Positions 46,891 to 55,236 are shown, numbered from the stretch's first letter. The stretch is 55,236 nucleotides of DNA from Pseudomonas sp. GD04091 (GCF_029836165.1 NZ_JAOEBG010000031.1:1-55236), one strand, 5' to 3'. A program made the numbers and translations. Notes: a model not told the origin generated them from the letters alone.

Positions 46891-47376
46891 TTACGGGGTC
46901 GGCGCGGCGGTTTCGAACATCATGCTGACCAGCCCCTGGTAGTTGCCTGGCACATAACCGGTCGAAGGCGCGGCCTGGGCCGCGATTTCGAAGCCGACCA
47001 CCGCGCCTGGCGCGGCCTGGGCCTGGGACACCACTTCGGTCGAGGTGGTGCTCAGCACGGTATCGGCCACCTTGATGTCCAGGCCGATGCTGTTGGTGCC
47101 GCTGGTGATGGCGGCGGGCGACAGCAGATAGGCCGAGATCGGGCCGACGGTGGACTTGACCTGCAGCTGCTTGGTGATCGCCTGCAGTTCGCCGCGGAAC
47201 GAGTTCCAGCCCAGCTCTTGCGGGTCGTTCATCCAGTTACCGCCCACCGGCTCCACATAGAAGGCATCGGTCGGCACCGTGGCGGTCACCTGAACCTGCT
47301 TTTCGATGGGATCAGCGGCATGCGCCACGGCGGTGGTGAGCAATGCCAGGGGAAGGGCCATGAAAAGACGTTTCAC
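46891..47376 (-). CDS. CS1/cable-type major fimbrial subunit
   Basis: 161 residues. Signal peptide MKRLFMALPLALLTTAVAHA is followed by ADPIEKQVQVTATVPTDAFYVEP, the N-terminal donor-strand region of CS1/CblA pilins; there are no Cys in the mature part. The start is GTG 47374-47376 with AAGGAG eight bases before. It is the first gene of the cluster, so the operon promoter should lie in 47377-47522. A 91-base gap to the usher could allow partial termination to give excess subunit. Confidence 0.88.
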   Translation of the reverse strand: MKRLFMALPLALLTTAVAHAADPIEKQVQVTATVPTDAFYVEPVGGNWMNDPQELGWNSFRGELQAITKQLQVKSTVGPISAYLLSPAAITSGTNSIGLDIKVADTVLSTTSTEVVSQAQAAPGAVVGFEIAAQAAPSTGYVPGNYQGLVSMMFETAAPTP

Positions 47377-47522
47377 GAATAAATCTCCTTGAGGGTGTCG
47401 TGCCTTACGGCGTTAGTGCAGTTGGCAAGAAGGATTATTAGTGAGCATGGCGGGCAGGCTGAGTAAGACCGTTCCCAACGGACGTGAGAAATTTCCCAGC
47501 GATTTGCAGCGGTGAAGTGTCA
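47377..47522 (-). promoter_or_regulatory. Upstream region of the fimbrial operon
   Basis: This 146-base region between the actP terminator and the major subunit must hold the operon promoter. It is AT-richer than the genes around it (for example ACTAATAATCCTTC in the minus-strand sense). No convincing -35/-10 pair or response-regulator box could be assigned by eye. Confidence 0.35.
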
Positions 47523-47560
47523 GAAACGCCAACGCCCCGGCGAACCGGGGCGTTGGCGTT
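47523..47560 (-). terminator. Strong terminator after actP
   Basis: A perfect 17-bp stem (AAACGCCAACGCCCCGG at 47523-47539 with its complement at 47544-47560) and a 4-base loop (CGAA) lies 13 bases after the actP stop and ends in TTT. It separates actP from the fimbrial operon. Confidence 0.92.
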
Positions 47561-47573
47561 TCAGTTCAACAAC

Positions 47574-49238
47574 TTAGTGAGAGACGGCGCCGCTGGCCCC
47601 CAGGCCGGTCTGCGAACGCACGAACTGCGGGAAGAACAGCGCACGTTCGTCTTCGGCTGCCTTGGACTTGTCGGTGACCGAGAAGAACCAGATGCCGGCG
47701 AAGGCGATGATCATCGAGAACAGCGCTGGGTACTCGTACGGGTAGATGGCTTTCTCATGGCCAAGGATCTGCACCCAGATGGTCGGGCCGAGAATCATCA
47801 GGCCCACCGCGCTGACCAGGCCCATCCAGCCGCCGATCATGGCGCCGCGGGTGGTCAGCTTCTTCCAGTACATCGAGAGCAGCAGCACCGGGAAGTTGCA
47901 GCTGGCGGCGATGGAGAAGGCCAGGCCGACCATGAAGGCGATGTTCTGGTTCTCGAACGAGATCCCCAGGCCGATCGCCAGCACGCCCAGGGCGATGGTG
48001 GTGATCTTAGACACGCGGATCTCGTCCTTGTCGTTGGCCTTGCCCTTGCGCCAGACGCTGGCGTACAGGTCGTGGGACACCGCCGAGGCACCGGCCAGGG
48101 TCAGGCCGGCGACCACCGCCAGGATGGTGGCGAAGGCCACCGCCGAGATGAAGCCGAGGAACACGCTGCCACCCACGGCATCGGCCAGGTGCACCGCCGC
48201 CATGTTGTTGCCGCCGATCAGGGCGCCGGCGGCGTCCTTGAAGTCAGGGTTGGTGCTGACCAGCAGGATCGCGCCGAAGCCGATGATGAAGGTCAGGATG
48301 TAGAAGTAACCGATGAAGCCGGTGGCATAGAGCACGCTCTTGCGCGCTTCCTTGGCGTCGCTGACGGTGAAGAAGCGCATCAGGATATGCGGCAGGCCGG
48401 CGGTACCGAACATCAGCGCCAGGCCCAGCGAGAACGCCGAGATCGGGTCCTTGACCAGGCCGCCTGGGCTCATGATCGCCTCGCCCTTGGCATGTACCTT
48501 GATCGCCTCGGAGAACAGGGTGTTGAAGTCGAAGCCGACATGCTTCATCACCATCAGCGCCATGAAGCTGGCACCGGACAGCAGCAGCACCGCCTTGATG
48601 ATCTGCACCCAGGTGGTGGCGAGCATGCCGCCGAACAGCACGTACAGGCACATCAGGATGCCGACCAGGATCACCGCGATGTGGTAGTCCAGGCCGAACA
48701 ACAGCTGGATCAGCTTGCCGGCGCCGACCATCTGCGCGATCAGGTAGAAGGCCACCACCACCAGCGAGCCCGAGGCCGACAGGGTGCGGATTTCTTTCTG
48801 CCCGAGGCGGTACGAAGCCACGTCGGCGAAGGTGTACTTGCCCAGGTTGCGCAGGCGTTCGGCGATCAGGAACAGGATGATCGGCCAGCCGACCAGGAAG
48901 CCGATGGAGTAGATCAGGCCGTCATAGCCCGAGGTGAACACCAGTGCGGAAATCCCCAGGAACGAGGCGGCCGACATGTAGTCGCCGGCGATCGCCAGGC
49001 CGTTCTGGAAACCGGTGATGCGGCCACCGGCAGCGTAGTAGTCCGATGCCGACTTGTTGCGTTTGGAGGCCCAGTAGGTAATCCCCAGGGTGAAGACGAC
49101 GAAGGCCAGGAACATGGCGATCGCCGAGACGTTCAGCGGCTGCTTGCGCACCTCGCCGGTCAGGGCATCGGCGGCCCACACGGCGGGTGCGAAAGCGCCG
49201 CAGGCCAGGACGGCCAGGGCTTTGGCGTGACGGATCAT
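47574..49238 (-). CDS. actP: Cation/acetate symporter ActP
   Basis: 554 residues with a signal-like N-terminus (MIRHAKALAVLACGAFAPAVWAA) and about 13 membrane segments of the sodium:solute symporter family. YYAAGGRITGFQNGLAIAGDYMSAASFLG and GTAGLPHILMRFFTV are typical of ActP. It imports acetate and other short carboxylates across the inner membrane. It overlaps yjcH by four bases (ATGA), the usual yjcH-actP pair; acs is not adjacent. Confidence 0.96.
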   Translation of the reverse strand: MIRHAKALAVLACGAFAPAVWAADALTGEVRKQPLNVSAIAMFLAFVVFTLGITYWASKRNKSASDYYAAGGRITGFQNGLAIAGDYMSAASFLGISALVFTSGYDGLIYSIGFLVGWPIILFLIAERLRNLGKYTFADVASYRLGQKEIRTLSASGSLVVVAFYLIAQMVGAGKLIQLLFGLDYHIAVILVGILMCLYVLFGGMLATTWVQIIKAVLLLSGASFMALMVMKHVGFDFNTLFSEAIKVHAKGEAIMSPGGLVKDPISAFSLGLALMFGTAGLPHILMRFFTVSDAKEARKSVLYATGFIGYFYILTFIIGFGAILLVSTNPDFKDAAGALIGGNNMAAVHLADAVGGSVFLGFISAVAFATILAVVAGLTLAGASAVSHDLYASVWRKGKANDKDEIRVSKITTIALGVLAIGLGISFENQNIAFMVGLAFSIAASCNFPVLLLSMYWKKLTTRGAMIGGWMGLVSAVGLMILGPTIWVQILGHEKAIYPYEYPALFSMIIAFAGIWFFSVTDKSKAAEDERALFFPQFVRSQTGLGASGAVSH

Positions 49239-49546
49239 TGCTTGGCCTCCTCGAGGATCGCCTTGTTCAGTTCATCGAACTCGCCGTTGGCACGGCGCAC
49301 GTAGATGGCGGTGAGCACGAATGCCGAGACGATCAGGCCGACGCCCAGGGGAATGCCCCAGGTGATCGACGAGTCCGGGCTGAGCTTGCTGCCGAGCACG
49401 TGCGGGCCATAGGCGATGAGGAGGATGAAGGCGCAGTAGAGGCCGAGCATGATCGCCGAGAGTATCCAGGCGAAGCGTTCGCGCTTGGTGACCAGCTCCT
49501 TGAAGCGCGGGCTGTTCTGTATCGAGAGGTAAATGCTGTCGTTCAT
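49235..49546 (-). CDS. yjcH: DUF485 inner-membrane protein YjcH
   Basis: 103 residues with two membrane helices (RFAWILSAIMLGLYCAFILLI and WGIPLGVGLIVSAFVLTAIYV) and a charged C-terminus. It is the standard partner of ActP, function unclear; overlap with actP supports one transcription unit. Confidence 0.94.
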   Translation of the reverse strand: MNDSIYLSIQNSPRFKELVTKRERFAWILSAIMLGLYCAFILLIAYGPHVLGSKLSPDSSITWGIPLGVGLIVSAFVLTAIYVRRANGEFDELNKAILEEAKQ

Positions 49547-49683
49547 TGTTTTTGTCCTAGCAGCACAGATTAGGGAGAACCCGACTCCACTTTATGCTGC
49601 CGTTGAACGCCAACCAGACGACCTTAGTCTTAGATGCAACGGTGTTTTGCAGATTTCGTAACAACCAGAATCCGCCATGGGCC

Positions 49684-49747
49684 CGTCGCGGGTAAACCCG
49701 CTCCCGCAGGATCACCACGACCTGTGAGAGCGGGTTTACCCGCGAAG
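49684..49747. repeat. REP-like inverted pair between proX-like gene and yjcH
   Basis: GTCGCGGGTAAACCCGCTCC faces GAGAGCGGGTTTACCCGCGA, an almost perfect complement across a 24-base spacer. It is the clearest copy of the GGGTAAACCCGC subtype in the window. Confidence 0.88.
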
Positions 49748-49761
49748 GGCTCGACGGCCGA

Positions 49762-50622
49762 TTACTTGCCGGTCCACTCCTTGACCCGCTCCGGGTGCTT
49801 GGACACCCAGTCCTTGGCCGCAGCCTCAGGCTTGGCGCCTTCCTGGATCGCCAGCATCACCTCGCCGATCTCATCCTTGGACTGCCACTGGAACTTCTTG
49901 AGGAACGCGGCCACTTCCGGCGCCTTCGTCGCCAAGTCCTTGCTGCCGATGCTGTTGACCGTCTCGGCGGCGCCATACACGCCTTTGGGATCTTCGAGGA
50001 ACTTGAGCTTCCACTTGGCGAACATCCAGTGCGGCACCCAGCCGGTGACGGCGATGGACTGCTGCTTGGCATAGGAGCGGCCCAGTTCGGCGGTCATCGC
50101 CGCGCCGGAACTGGCGGTGAGCTTGTAGCCGGTCAGGTCGTAGTCCTTGATGGCCTGATCGGTCTTGAGCATGACCCCGGAGCCGGCGTCGATACCGACG
50201 ATCTTCTTCTTGAAGCTGTCGTCGCTCTTGAGGTCGGCGATGCTGCTGGCCTTGACGTACTCGGGGACGATCAGGCCGATCTTGGCGTCCTTGAAGTTGG
50301 GGCCATAGTCGACCACTTGATCCTTGTTCTTGGTCCAGTAGTCGCCATGGGTCACCGGCAACCAGGCCGAGAGCATGGCGTCGAGCTTGCCGGTGGCCAC
50401 GCCCTGCCACATGATGCCGGTGGCCACGGCCTGCAGTTTCACGTCGTAGCCGAGTTTCTGCCTGATCACTTCGGCGGCCACGTTGGTGGTGGCCACGCTA
50501 TCGGACCAGCCATCGACATAGCCGATGCTCACTTCTTTGGCCATTGCCTGCGCAGCGCTCATGCCCAGTACCAAGGCGGCGCCCACCCCCAGGAAACGTC
50601 GCATTCTTGTAAAAGTAGCCAT
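49762..50622 (-). CDS. Glycine betaine/choline-type ABC substrate-binding protein
   Basis: 286 residues from MATFTRMRRFLGVGAALVLGM with a signal peptide ending near AMAKEV. VSIGYVDGWSDSVATTNVAAEVI, GIMWQGVATGKLDAMLSAWLP and TGWVPHWMFAKW are OpuAC/ProX family segments; the aromatic residues fit a quaternary-amine cage. No permease or ATPase is adjacent, so it is probably an orphan feeding a distant transporter, as known for several Pseudomonas SBPs. ATG 50620-50622 is preferred to the TTG one codon earlier. Confidence 0.9.
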   Translation of the reverse strand: MATFTRMRRFLGVGAALVLGMSAAQAMAKEVSIGYVDGWSDSVATTNVAAEVIRQKLGYDVKLQAVATGIMWQGVATGKLDAMLSAWLPVTHGDYWTKNKDQVVDYGPNFKDAKIGLIVPEYVKASSIADLKSDDSFKKKIVGIDAGSGVMLKTDQAIKDYDLTGYKLTASSGAAMTAELGRSYAKQQSIAVTGWVPHWMFAKWKLKFLEDPKGVYGAAETVNSIGSKDLATKAPEVAAFLKKFQWQSKDEIGEVMLAIQEGAKPEAAAKDWVSKHPERVKEWTGK

Positions 50623-50839
50623 CAAAGCATTCCCTCGTCAGGTCTTGGAGATTGCATCATCGGCCTGCCTCACCCTGCGACCTGCTCTGTCAGCGACCTT
50701 CAGCGAACGATCAGCGACAGCACCGTGCCATTAGCGCCATCGAGGGGCGCCGGCCTGCGCGATCCTTGCATGCCAAAGGCTTGGCGCCGGCCATTTGCGG
50801 CTATCATCTAGCCCTTTGTGCCCGACGATGGACCGCCCG

Positions 50840-52393
50840 ATGCCCCGTACCGCCCGCCAGCTGCTGCCCCTCTACCTGCTCGCCTGCCTGTTGGCCCTGG
50901 CTGGGTTATGGACGCTCTGGTACGGCCTCGGCAAGCCGGTACACCTGCCCGATGCGGCGAGCCCGACGCACAAGCTGCAGTGCGCTTCCTACACGCCCTT
51001 CGACAAGGACCAGTCGCCGTTCGACCAGCCTTTCCGTCTGCGTCCGGCGCGCATGGACGCCGACCTGGCGCTGCTGAGCGAGCGATTCCAGTGCATCCGC
51101 ACCTATTCGATGACCGGCCTTGAGGCGATCCCGGCGCTGGCCCGCAAGCATGGCCTGAAAGTGATGCTCGGCGCCTGGGTCAATGCCAACCCCGTCGACA
51201 CCGACCAGGAAGTCGACCTGCTGATCGCCGCGGCCAACGCCAACCCCGACGTGGTCAGCGCGGTGATCGTCGGCAACGAGGCCCTGCTGCGCAAGGAGGT
51301 CACCGGCGAGCGCCTGACGCAGCTGATCGCAAAGGTGAAAAGCCAGGTGAAGGTGCCCGTGACCTATGCCGATGTCTGGGAATTCTGGCTGCAACACCCG
51401 CAGGTGGCGCCTGCGGTGGACTTTCTCACCGTCCACCTGCTGCCGTACTGGGAGGATGACCCGCGCGGCATCGACGCGGCGCTGGCGCATGTCGCCGAGG
51501 TCCGCCAGGTGTTCGGCAACCGCTTCGCGCCCAAGGACATCCTGATCGGCGAAACCGGCTGGCCCAGCGAAGGCCGACAGCGCGAGACCGCGGTGCCGAG
51601 CCGGGTCAACGAGGCACGCTTCATCCGTGGTTTCGTCGCCCTGGCCGAGGCCAACGGCTGGCACTACAACCTGATCGAGGCATTCGACCAGCCCTGGAAA
51701 CGCGCCAGCGAAGGCGCGGTGGGTGGTTACTGGGGGCTGTACGACGCCGACCGCCAGGACAAAGGCGTGCTCGAAGGGCCGGTGAGCAATCTGGCGCTGT
51801 GGCCGCAATGGCTGCTGGCCAGTGCGATGCTGATGCTGGCGACCCTGGCCCTGGCCGGTCGCCCACGGGACACCCGCGCCGCCCTGCTGCTGCCGCTGCT
51901 GGCCGCCCTGGGCGCCGGCAGCCTGGGGTTGTGGGGTGAACTGATGCGTACCAACGCGCGCTTTGCCGGGGAATGGCTATGGGCAGTGGCGCTGGCCGGG
52001 CTGAACCTGCTGGTGCTGGCCCATGGCGCGTTGGCCCTGGCCCGTCGCGAGGGCTGGCGCCAGCGCTGGTTCGCCTGGCTCGAGGCGCACGCCGGCAAGT
52101 GGCTGCTGGCGGCGGGGTTCGCAGCGGCGGTGAGCATGCTGGCGATGGTGTTCGACCCGCGTTATCGCAGCTTCCCCAGCGCGGCATTGTTGCTGCCGGC
52201 GGTGGTCTACCTGCTGCGGCCGGTACCGGCACGGCGGGCGGAAGTGGCGTTGCTCGCCTTCATCGTCGGGGCGGGTGTCGCACCGCAGCTGTTCCAGGAA
52301 GGGCTGCGCAATCAGCAGGCGTGGGGATGGGCCGTGGTCAGCGTGATGATGGTCGGCGCGTTGTGGAGGAGCCTGAAGATGCGCTCGGCGTGA
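50840..52393 (+). CDS. GH17-family membrane beta-glucan enzyme
   Basis: 517 residues (starts at 50828 or 50795 cannot be excluded). A membrane helix (about 8-30) precedes a glycoside hydrolase 17 domain with acid/base Glu in VIVGNEALL and nucleophile Glu in ILIGETGWPSEG. At least five further helices fill the C-terminal 200 residues. Pseudomonas annotations call it a beta-(1,6)-glucan synthase; relatives transfer or branch cyclic glucans in the periplasm. It may modify osmoregulated glucans; direct evidence is absent. Divergent from proX-like gene. Confidence 0.85.
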   Translation: MPRTARQLLPLYLLACLLALAGLWTLWYGLGKPVHLPDAASPTHKLQCASYTPFDKDQSPFDQPFRLRPARMDADLALLSERFQCIRTYSMTGLEAIPALARKHGLKVMLGAWVNANPVDTDQEVDLLIAAANANPDVVSAVIVGNEALLRKEVTGERLTQLIAKVKSQVKVPVTYADVWEFWLQHPQVAPAVDFLTVHLLPYWEDDPRGIDAALAHVAEVRQVFGNRFAPKDILIGETGWPSEGRQRETAVPSRVNEARFIRGFVALAEANGWHYNLIEAFDQPWKRASEGAVGGYWGLYDADRQDKGVLEGPVSNLALWPQWLLASAMLMLATLALAGRPRDTRAALLLPLLAALGAGSLGLWGELMRTNARFAGEWLWAVALAGLNLLVLAHGALALARREGWRQRWFAWLEAHAGKWLLAAGFAAAVSMLAMVFDPRYRSFPSAALLLPAVVYLLRPVPARRAEVALLAFIVGAGVAPQLFQEGLRNQQAWGWAVVSVMMVGALWRSLKMRSA

Positions 52394-52402
52394 AACCGAG
52401 CG

Positions 52403-52475
52403 AGCCAGCTCCCACAGACCTGGCGTCATCCCCTGTGGGAGCCGGCTTGCCGGCGATGGGGCGCACAGCGGCCCC
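52403..52475. repeat. REP-like inverted pair after the GH17 gene
   Basis: AGCCAGCTCCCACAG faces CTGTGGGAGCCGGCTTGCCGGCGATGG. It lies between two convergent genes and could act as a terminator. Confidence 0.75.
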
Positions 52476-52479
52476 GCGA

Positions 52480-52833
52480 TCACCGCACCAGCCGCAATCC
52501 CGCCAGCACCACCGCGAACACCGCGATGCTCGCGGTATACAGCACCAGCGCCGGAATCCCCAACACCAGCGCCAGCACCGCCAGCCACCACCCACCACGA
52601 GCAGGCACCAGCTGGCAGACCAGCGCCAACGCCAATGCCCCCCAGGCAATGACCTGGAAATGGATGCCCAACCCCAGCAGCGAACGTGCCTGGCATTGCC
52701 AGGTCCCCCCCGGCACGCTGCACAGTCCGACCCACTGGGGGGCCTCCATCAATCCATAGCGCACGCCATAACTGGCCGCCAGCCACAAGGGCAGCAACAG
52801 CAGCAAGGCAACGACCGGCCACCAACGCGTCAT
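52480..52833 (-). CDS. Unknown inner-membrane protein, 117 residues
   Basis: MTRWWPVVALLLLLPLWLAA begins a first membrane helix. At least two more follow (FQVIAWGALALALVCQLV and WWLAVLALVLGIPALVLYTAS), and a fourth ends the protein. A loop between helices 1 and 2 carries two Cys (LCSVPGGTWQCQA). I do not recognise a family. ATG 52831-52833 has GGAG six bases before it, better than the in-frame GTG four codons earlier. It converges on the GH17 gene. Confidence 0.7.
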   Translation of the reverse strand: MTRWWPVVALLLLLPLWLAASYGVRYGLMEAPQWVGLCSVPGGTWQCQARSLLGLGIHFQVIAWGALALALVCQLVPARGGWWLAVLALVLGIPALVLYTASIAVFAVVLAGLRLVR

Positions 52834-53049
52834 CCGGGTCTCCACGAGCGGTAATCGAAACGCAGCATGATCACTCAGCCGCCGCGGTAAGGCAAAATCA
52901 TGGCCTTGCAGCTATGTTGCACAAGACTTACGTTGTCCTGCGCGGCAACATCTGGTGCGACAAACGACAGGGCGCCGGGCAACTTTGTCCCGCCTGCCAT
53001 GGTCCTAGCCTGCGTACTGCACGACCTTGCGTTTTCCTTGGGGGACTAC

Positions 53050-54348
53050 ATGCTTCGATCTTTGCGCCTCGCCGCCCTGTTCGGCGGCCTGTTTCTGGCT
53101 GCGGCCGCATCGGCGCGGGATATCGATGCCGCGAGCTACGGCTATCCACTGACCAACCCGTTCGAGGCGACCATCGCCACCACGCCGCCGGACCAGCGCC
53201 CAACGCTGCCCAGCGACGATGACATCGACCAGGCCGACTACAGCCTCAACCTGCGCCCGGAACGCGAATTCACCCTGCCCGACAATTTCTGGTCGGTGAA
53301 GAAACTGCGCTACCGCCTGGCCCGGCAGGACCATGAGGCGCCGCTGATCTTCCTGATCGCCGGCACTGGCGCGCCCTACTCCAGCAGCATCAACGAATAC
53401 CTGAAGAAGCTGTTCTACCAGGCCGGCTACCACGTGGTGCAACTGTCCTCGCCCACCAGCTGGGACTTCATGAGCGCCGCGTCGCGCTATGCCACCCCGG
53501 GCGTGTCGAGCGAGGACGCCAAGGACCTGTATCGGGTCATGCAGGCGGTGCGCGCCCAACAGGCCCGCCTGCCGGTCAGCGAGTTCTACCTCACCGGCTA
53601 CAGCCTGGGGGCGCTGGACGCCGCGTTCGTCAGCAAGCTGGACGAGACCCGCAAGAGCTTCAACTTCAAGCGCGTGCTGCTGCTCAACCCGCCGGTCAAC
53701 CTGTACACCTCGATCACCAACCTGGACAAACTGGTGCAGACCCGGGTCAAGGGTATCGACCGCAGCACCACGTTCTACGAGCTGATGCTGGAGAAACTCA
53801 CCCGCTACTTCCAGGACAAGGGCTACATCGACCTCAACGAAGCACTGCTGTACGACTTCCAGAAGTCCCGCCAGCACCTGTCCAACGAACAGATGGCCAT
53901 GCTCATCGGTACCTCGTTCCGCTTTTCGGCCGCCGACATCGCCTTTACCTCCGACCTGATCAACCGCCGCGGCCTGATCATTCCGCCGAAGTTCCCGATC
54001 ACCGAGGGCAGCAGCCTGGAGCCCTTCTTCAAACGTGCCCTGCAATGCGACTTCGACTGCTACCTGACCGAGCAGGTGATCCCCATGTGGCGGGCGCGCA
54101 CCGATGGCAACAGCCTGCTGCAACTGGTCGACCAGGTGAGCCTGTACGCCCTGGAGGACTACCTGCGCGGCAGTCCGAAGATCGCCGTGATGCACAACGC
54201 CGACGACGTGATCCTCGGCCCCGGCGACATCGGTTTCCTGCGCCGGGTGTTCGGCGAGCGCCTGACGCTCTACCCCCATGGCGGCCACTGCGGCAACCTC
54301 AATTACCGCGTCAACAGCGACGCCATGCTGGAGTTCTTCCGTGGTTAA
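53050..54348 (+). CDS. Exported alpha/beta-hydrolase-like protein, coupled to mlaA
   Basis: 432 residues from MLRSLRLAALFGGLFLAAAASA, a signal peptide. LIFLIAGTGAPYSSS resembles an oxyanion-hole strand, FYLTGYSLGALDAAF contains a GYSLG nucleophile elbow, KIAVMHNADDVILGP a likely acid, and LYPHGGHCGNLNY the His. So it is probably a periplasmic serine hydrolase, perhaps acting on lipid. Pseudomonas databases sometimes mislabel it as a kinase. GGGGGA precedes ATG 53050. Its stop overlaps mlaA by eight bases, suggesting a link to phospholipid handling. Confidence 0.82.
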   Translation: MLRSLRLAALFGGLFLAAAASARDIDAASYGYPLTNPFEATIATTPPDQRPTLPSDDDIDQADYSLNLRPEREFTLPDNFWSVKKLRYRLARQDHEAPLIFLIAGTGAPYSSSINEYLKKLFYQAGYHVVQLSSPTSWDFMSAASRYATPGVSSEDAKDLYRVMQAVRAQQARLPVSEFYLTGYSLGALDAAFVSKLDETRKSFNFKRVLLLNPPVNLYTSITNLDKLVQTRVKGIDRSTTFYELMLEKLTRYFQDKGYIDLNEALLYDFQKSRQHLSNEQMAMLIGTSFRFSAADIAFTSDLINRRGLIIPPKFPITEGSSLEPFFKRALQCDFDCYLTEQVIPMWRARTDGNSLLQLVDQVSLYALEDYLRGSPKIAVMHNADDVILGPGDIGFLRRVFGERLTLYPHGGHCGNLNYRVNSDAMLEFFRG

Positions 54349-55156
54349 TCGACTGCTGCTCGTCACCGCCCTGCTCGCCAGTGGCCACGCCCTGGCCGAG
54401 GAAGTCGCACCGCGTGCCAGCGTGGTCGAGGCCGACAAGACCGAAACGCTCACCGTGGAGTCCGACGGCTTCCTCGATCCGCTGCGCGAGCTCAAGTTCA
54501 ACCCTGGCCTGGACCAGCGCGAGTTCGAACGCTCGACCTTGGCCGCGCTCAACATCTACGACCCGCTGGAGTCGATGAACCGGCGCATCTATCACTTCAA
54601 CTACCGCTTCGACCAGTGGGTGTTCCTGCCGGTGGTCGATGGCTACCGCTACATCACGCCCGGCTTCGTGCGCACCGGGGTGAGCAACTTCTTCAACAAC
54701 CTGGGCGACGTGCCCAACCTGTTCAACAGCGTGCTGCAGCTCAAGGCCAAGCGCTCGGCGCAAATCACCGCACGGCTGATGTTCAACACGATCATCGGTG
54801 TCGGCGGCCTGTGGGACCCGGCGACGAAAATGGGCCTGCCGCGCCAGAGCGAGGACTTCGGCCAGACCCTGGGCTTCTACGGGGTGCCGGACGGGCCATA
54901 CCTGATGCTGCCGATCCTCGGGCCGTCGAACCTGCGTGACACCACCGGGCTGGTGGTGGACTACGTGGGGGAGAAGGAGATCAACTACCTGGATGTGCCC
55001 GACACCGCCAGCGATCACCCGGAAATCACCGTGCTGCGGGCGGTGGACAAGCGCTACACCACCAACTTCCGTTATGGCCAGACCAACTCGCCATTCGAGT
55101 ACGAGAAGGTGCGGTACGTGTACACCCAGGCGCGCAAGCTGCAGATCGCCGAATAA
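54341..55156 (+). CDS. mlaA: MlaA/VacJ-family phospholipid-transport protein
   Basis: 271 residues from GTG 54341-54343 (GGAG seven bases upstream). The family core is NIYDPLESMNRRIYHFNYRFDQW, ITPGFVRTGVSNFFNNLGDVPNLFNSVLQ, and GLPRQSEDFGQTLGFYGVPDGPYLMLPILGPSNLRD. MlaA removes misplaced outer-leaflet phospholipids with porins. The N-terminus (VVNRLLLVTALLASGHALAEE) is a cleavable signal peptide with no lipobox Cys, unlike the E. coli lipoprotein. The upstream extension of the frame lies inside the hydrolase gene. Confidence 0.94.
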   Translation: MVNRLLLVTALLASGHALAEEVAPRASVVEADKTETLTVESDGFLDPLRELKFNPGLDQREFERSTLAALNIYDPLESMNRRIYHFNYRFDQWVFLPVVDGYRYITPGFVRTGVSNFFNNLGDVPNLFNSVLQLKAKRSAQITARLMFNTIIGVGGLWDPATKMGLPRQSEDFGQTLGFYGVPDGPYLMLPILGPSNLRDTTGLVVDYVGEKEINYLDVPDTASDHPEITVLRAVDKRYTTNFRYGQTNSPFEYEKVRYVYTQARKLQIAE

Positions 55157-55169
55157 CGGCAACCCCGAT

Positions 55170-55220
55170 CCCCTGTAGGAGCGGCCTTGTGTCGCGAAAG
55201 GGCTGCAGAGCAGCCCCAGG
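55170..55220. repeat. REP-like element near right edge
   Basis: CCTGTAGGAGCGGCCTTGTG followed by TCGCGAAAGGGCTGCAGAGCAGCCCC. It is the same subtype as at 6685 and 16228; any partner copy would lie beyond the window. Confidence 0.8.
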
Positions 55221-55236
55221 ATGTGTGCCCACCTCA

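Overview
The window is high-GC gamma-proteobacterial chromosome. Gene content and order point to Pseudomonas, most likely the P. putida group: ihfB-rpsA-cmk, a fused tyrA-aroA, pheA, serC, gyrA, mtnA, ubiG-mupP-yciK, fumC, the N-acetylglutaminylglutamine amide (NAGGN) osmolyte genes, a third CsrA-type regulator (RsmI-like), actP and mlaA. At least ten GC-rich REP-like palindromes of the kind common in this group lie between genes.

Layout. 1-425 is the N-terminal part of a Wzz chain-length regulator running off the left edge in AT-richer sequence, followed by about 690 bases with no convincing gene. 1119-12015 is a minus-strand housekeeping block: lapA, ihfB, rpsA, cmk, tyrA-aroA, pheA, serC, gyrA. 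Its central genes overlap at stop/start (TGATG or GTGA), which indicates translational coupling of aromatic amino acid, serine and CMP metabolism. 12263-14776 is a divergent methylthioadenosine salvage pair (mtnA, mtaD). 14840-17085 holds ubiG, mupP and yciK. 17169-24948 is a run of minus-strand genes: a TenA/CADD-like protein, a PAS-GGDEF-EAL protein, an ABC exporter, a DsbA-like protein, trhO, bolA and a DUF2059 protein. 25103-31330 holds fumC, an EamA exporter, a tandem PPK2 enzyme and mnmC. 31491-36336 is the NAGGN module (amidotransferase, synthetase, M42 peptidase), followed by yheU and rsmI. 38155-47376 is an accessory locus. 47574-55156 holds actP-yjcH, a betaine-type binding protein, a GH17 membrane enzyme, and an exported alpha/beta hydrolase overlapping mlaA.

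The most interesting part is 38155-47376. All seven genes are on the minus strand: CS1/cable-pilus major subunit, usher, tip protein, chaperone, then a LuxR-type response regulator 2 bases after the chaperone stop, a hybrid sensor protein, and a receiver-EAL protein. The arrangement recalls the Roc regulators of Cup fimbriae in P. aeruginosa and the Cbl regulators of Burkholderia cable pili. Two of the three signalling proteins look catalytically dead. The hybrid protein has Gln235 where the H-box histidine should be and has lost its ATP-binding motifs, but keeps its receiver Asp and HPt His. The EAL protein has lost nearly all c-di-GMP phosphodiesterase residues.

A second notable point is GyrA residue 83, which is Ile (ATC). 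At this position Thr-to-Ile is the classic fluoroquinolone-resistance substitution of pseudomonads, so the strain may be a drug-exposed isolate.
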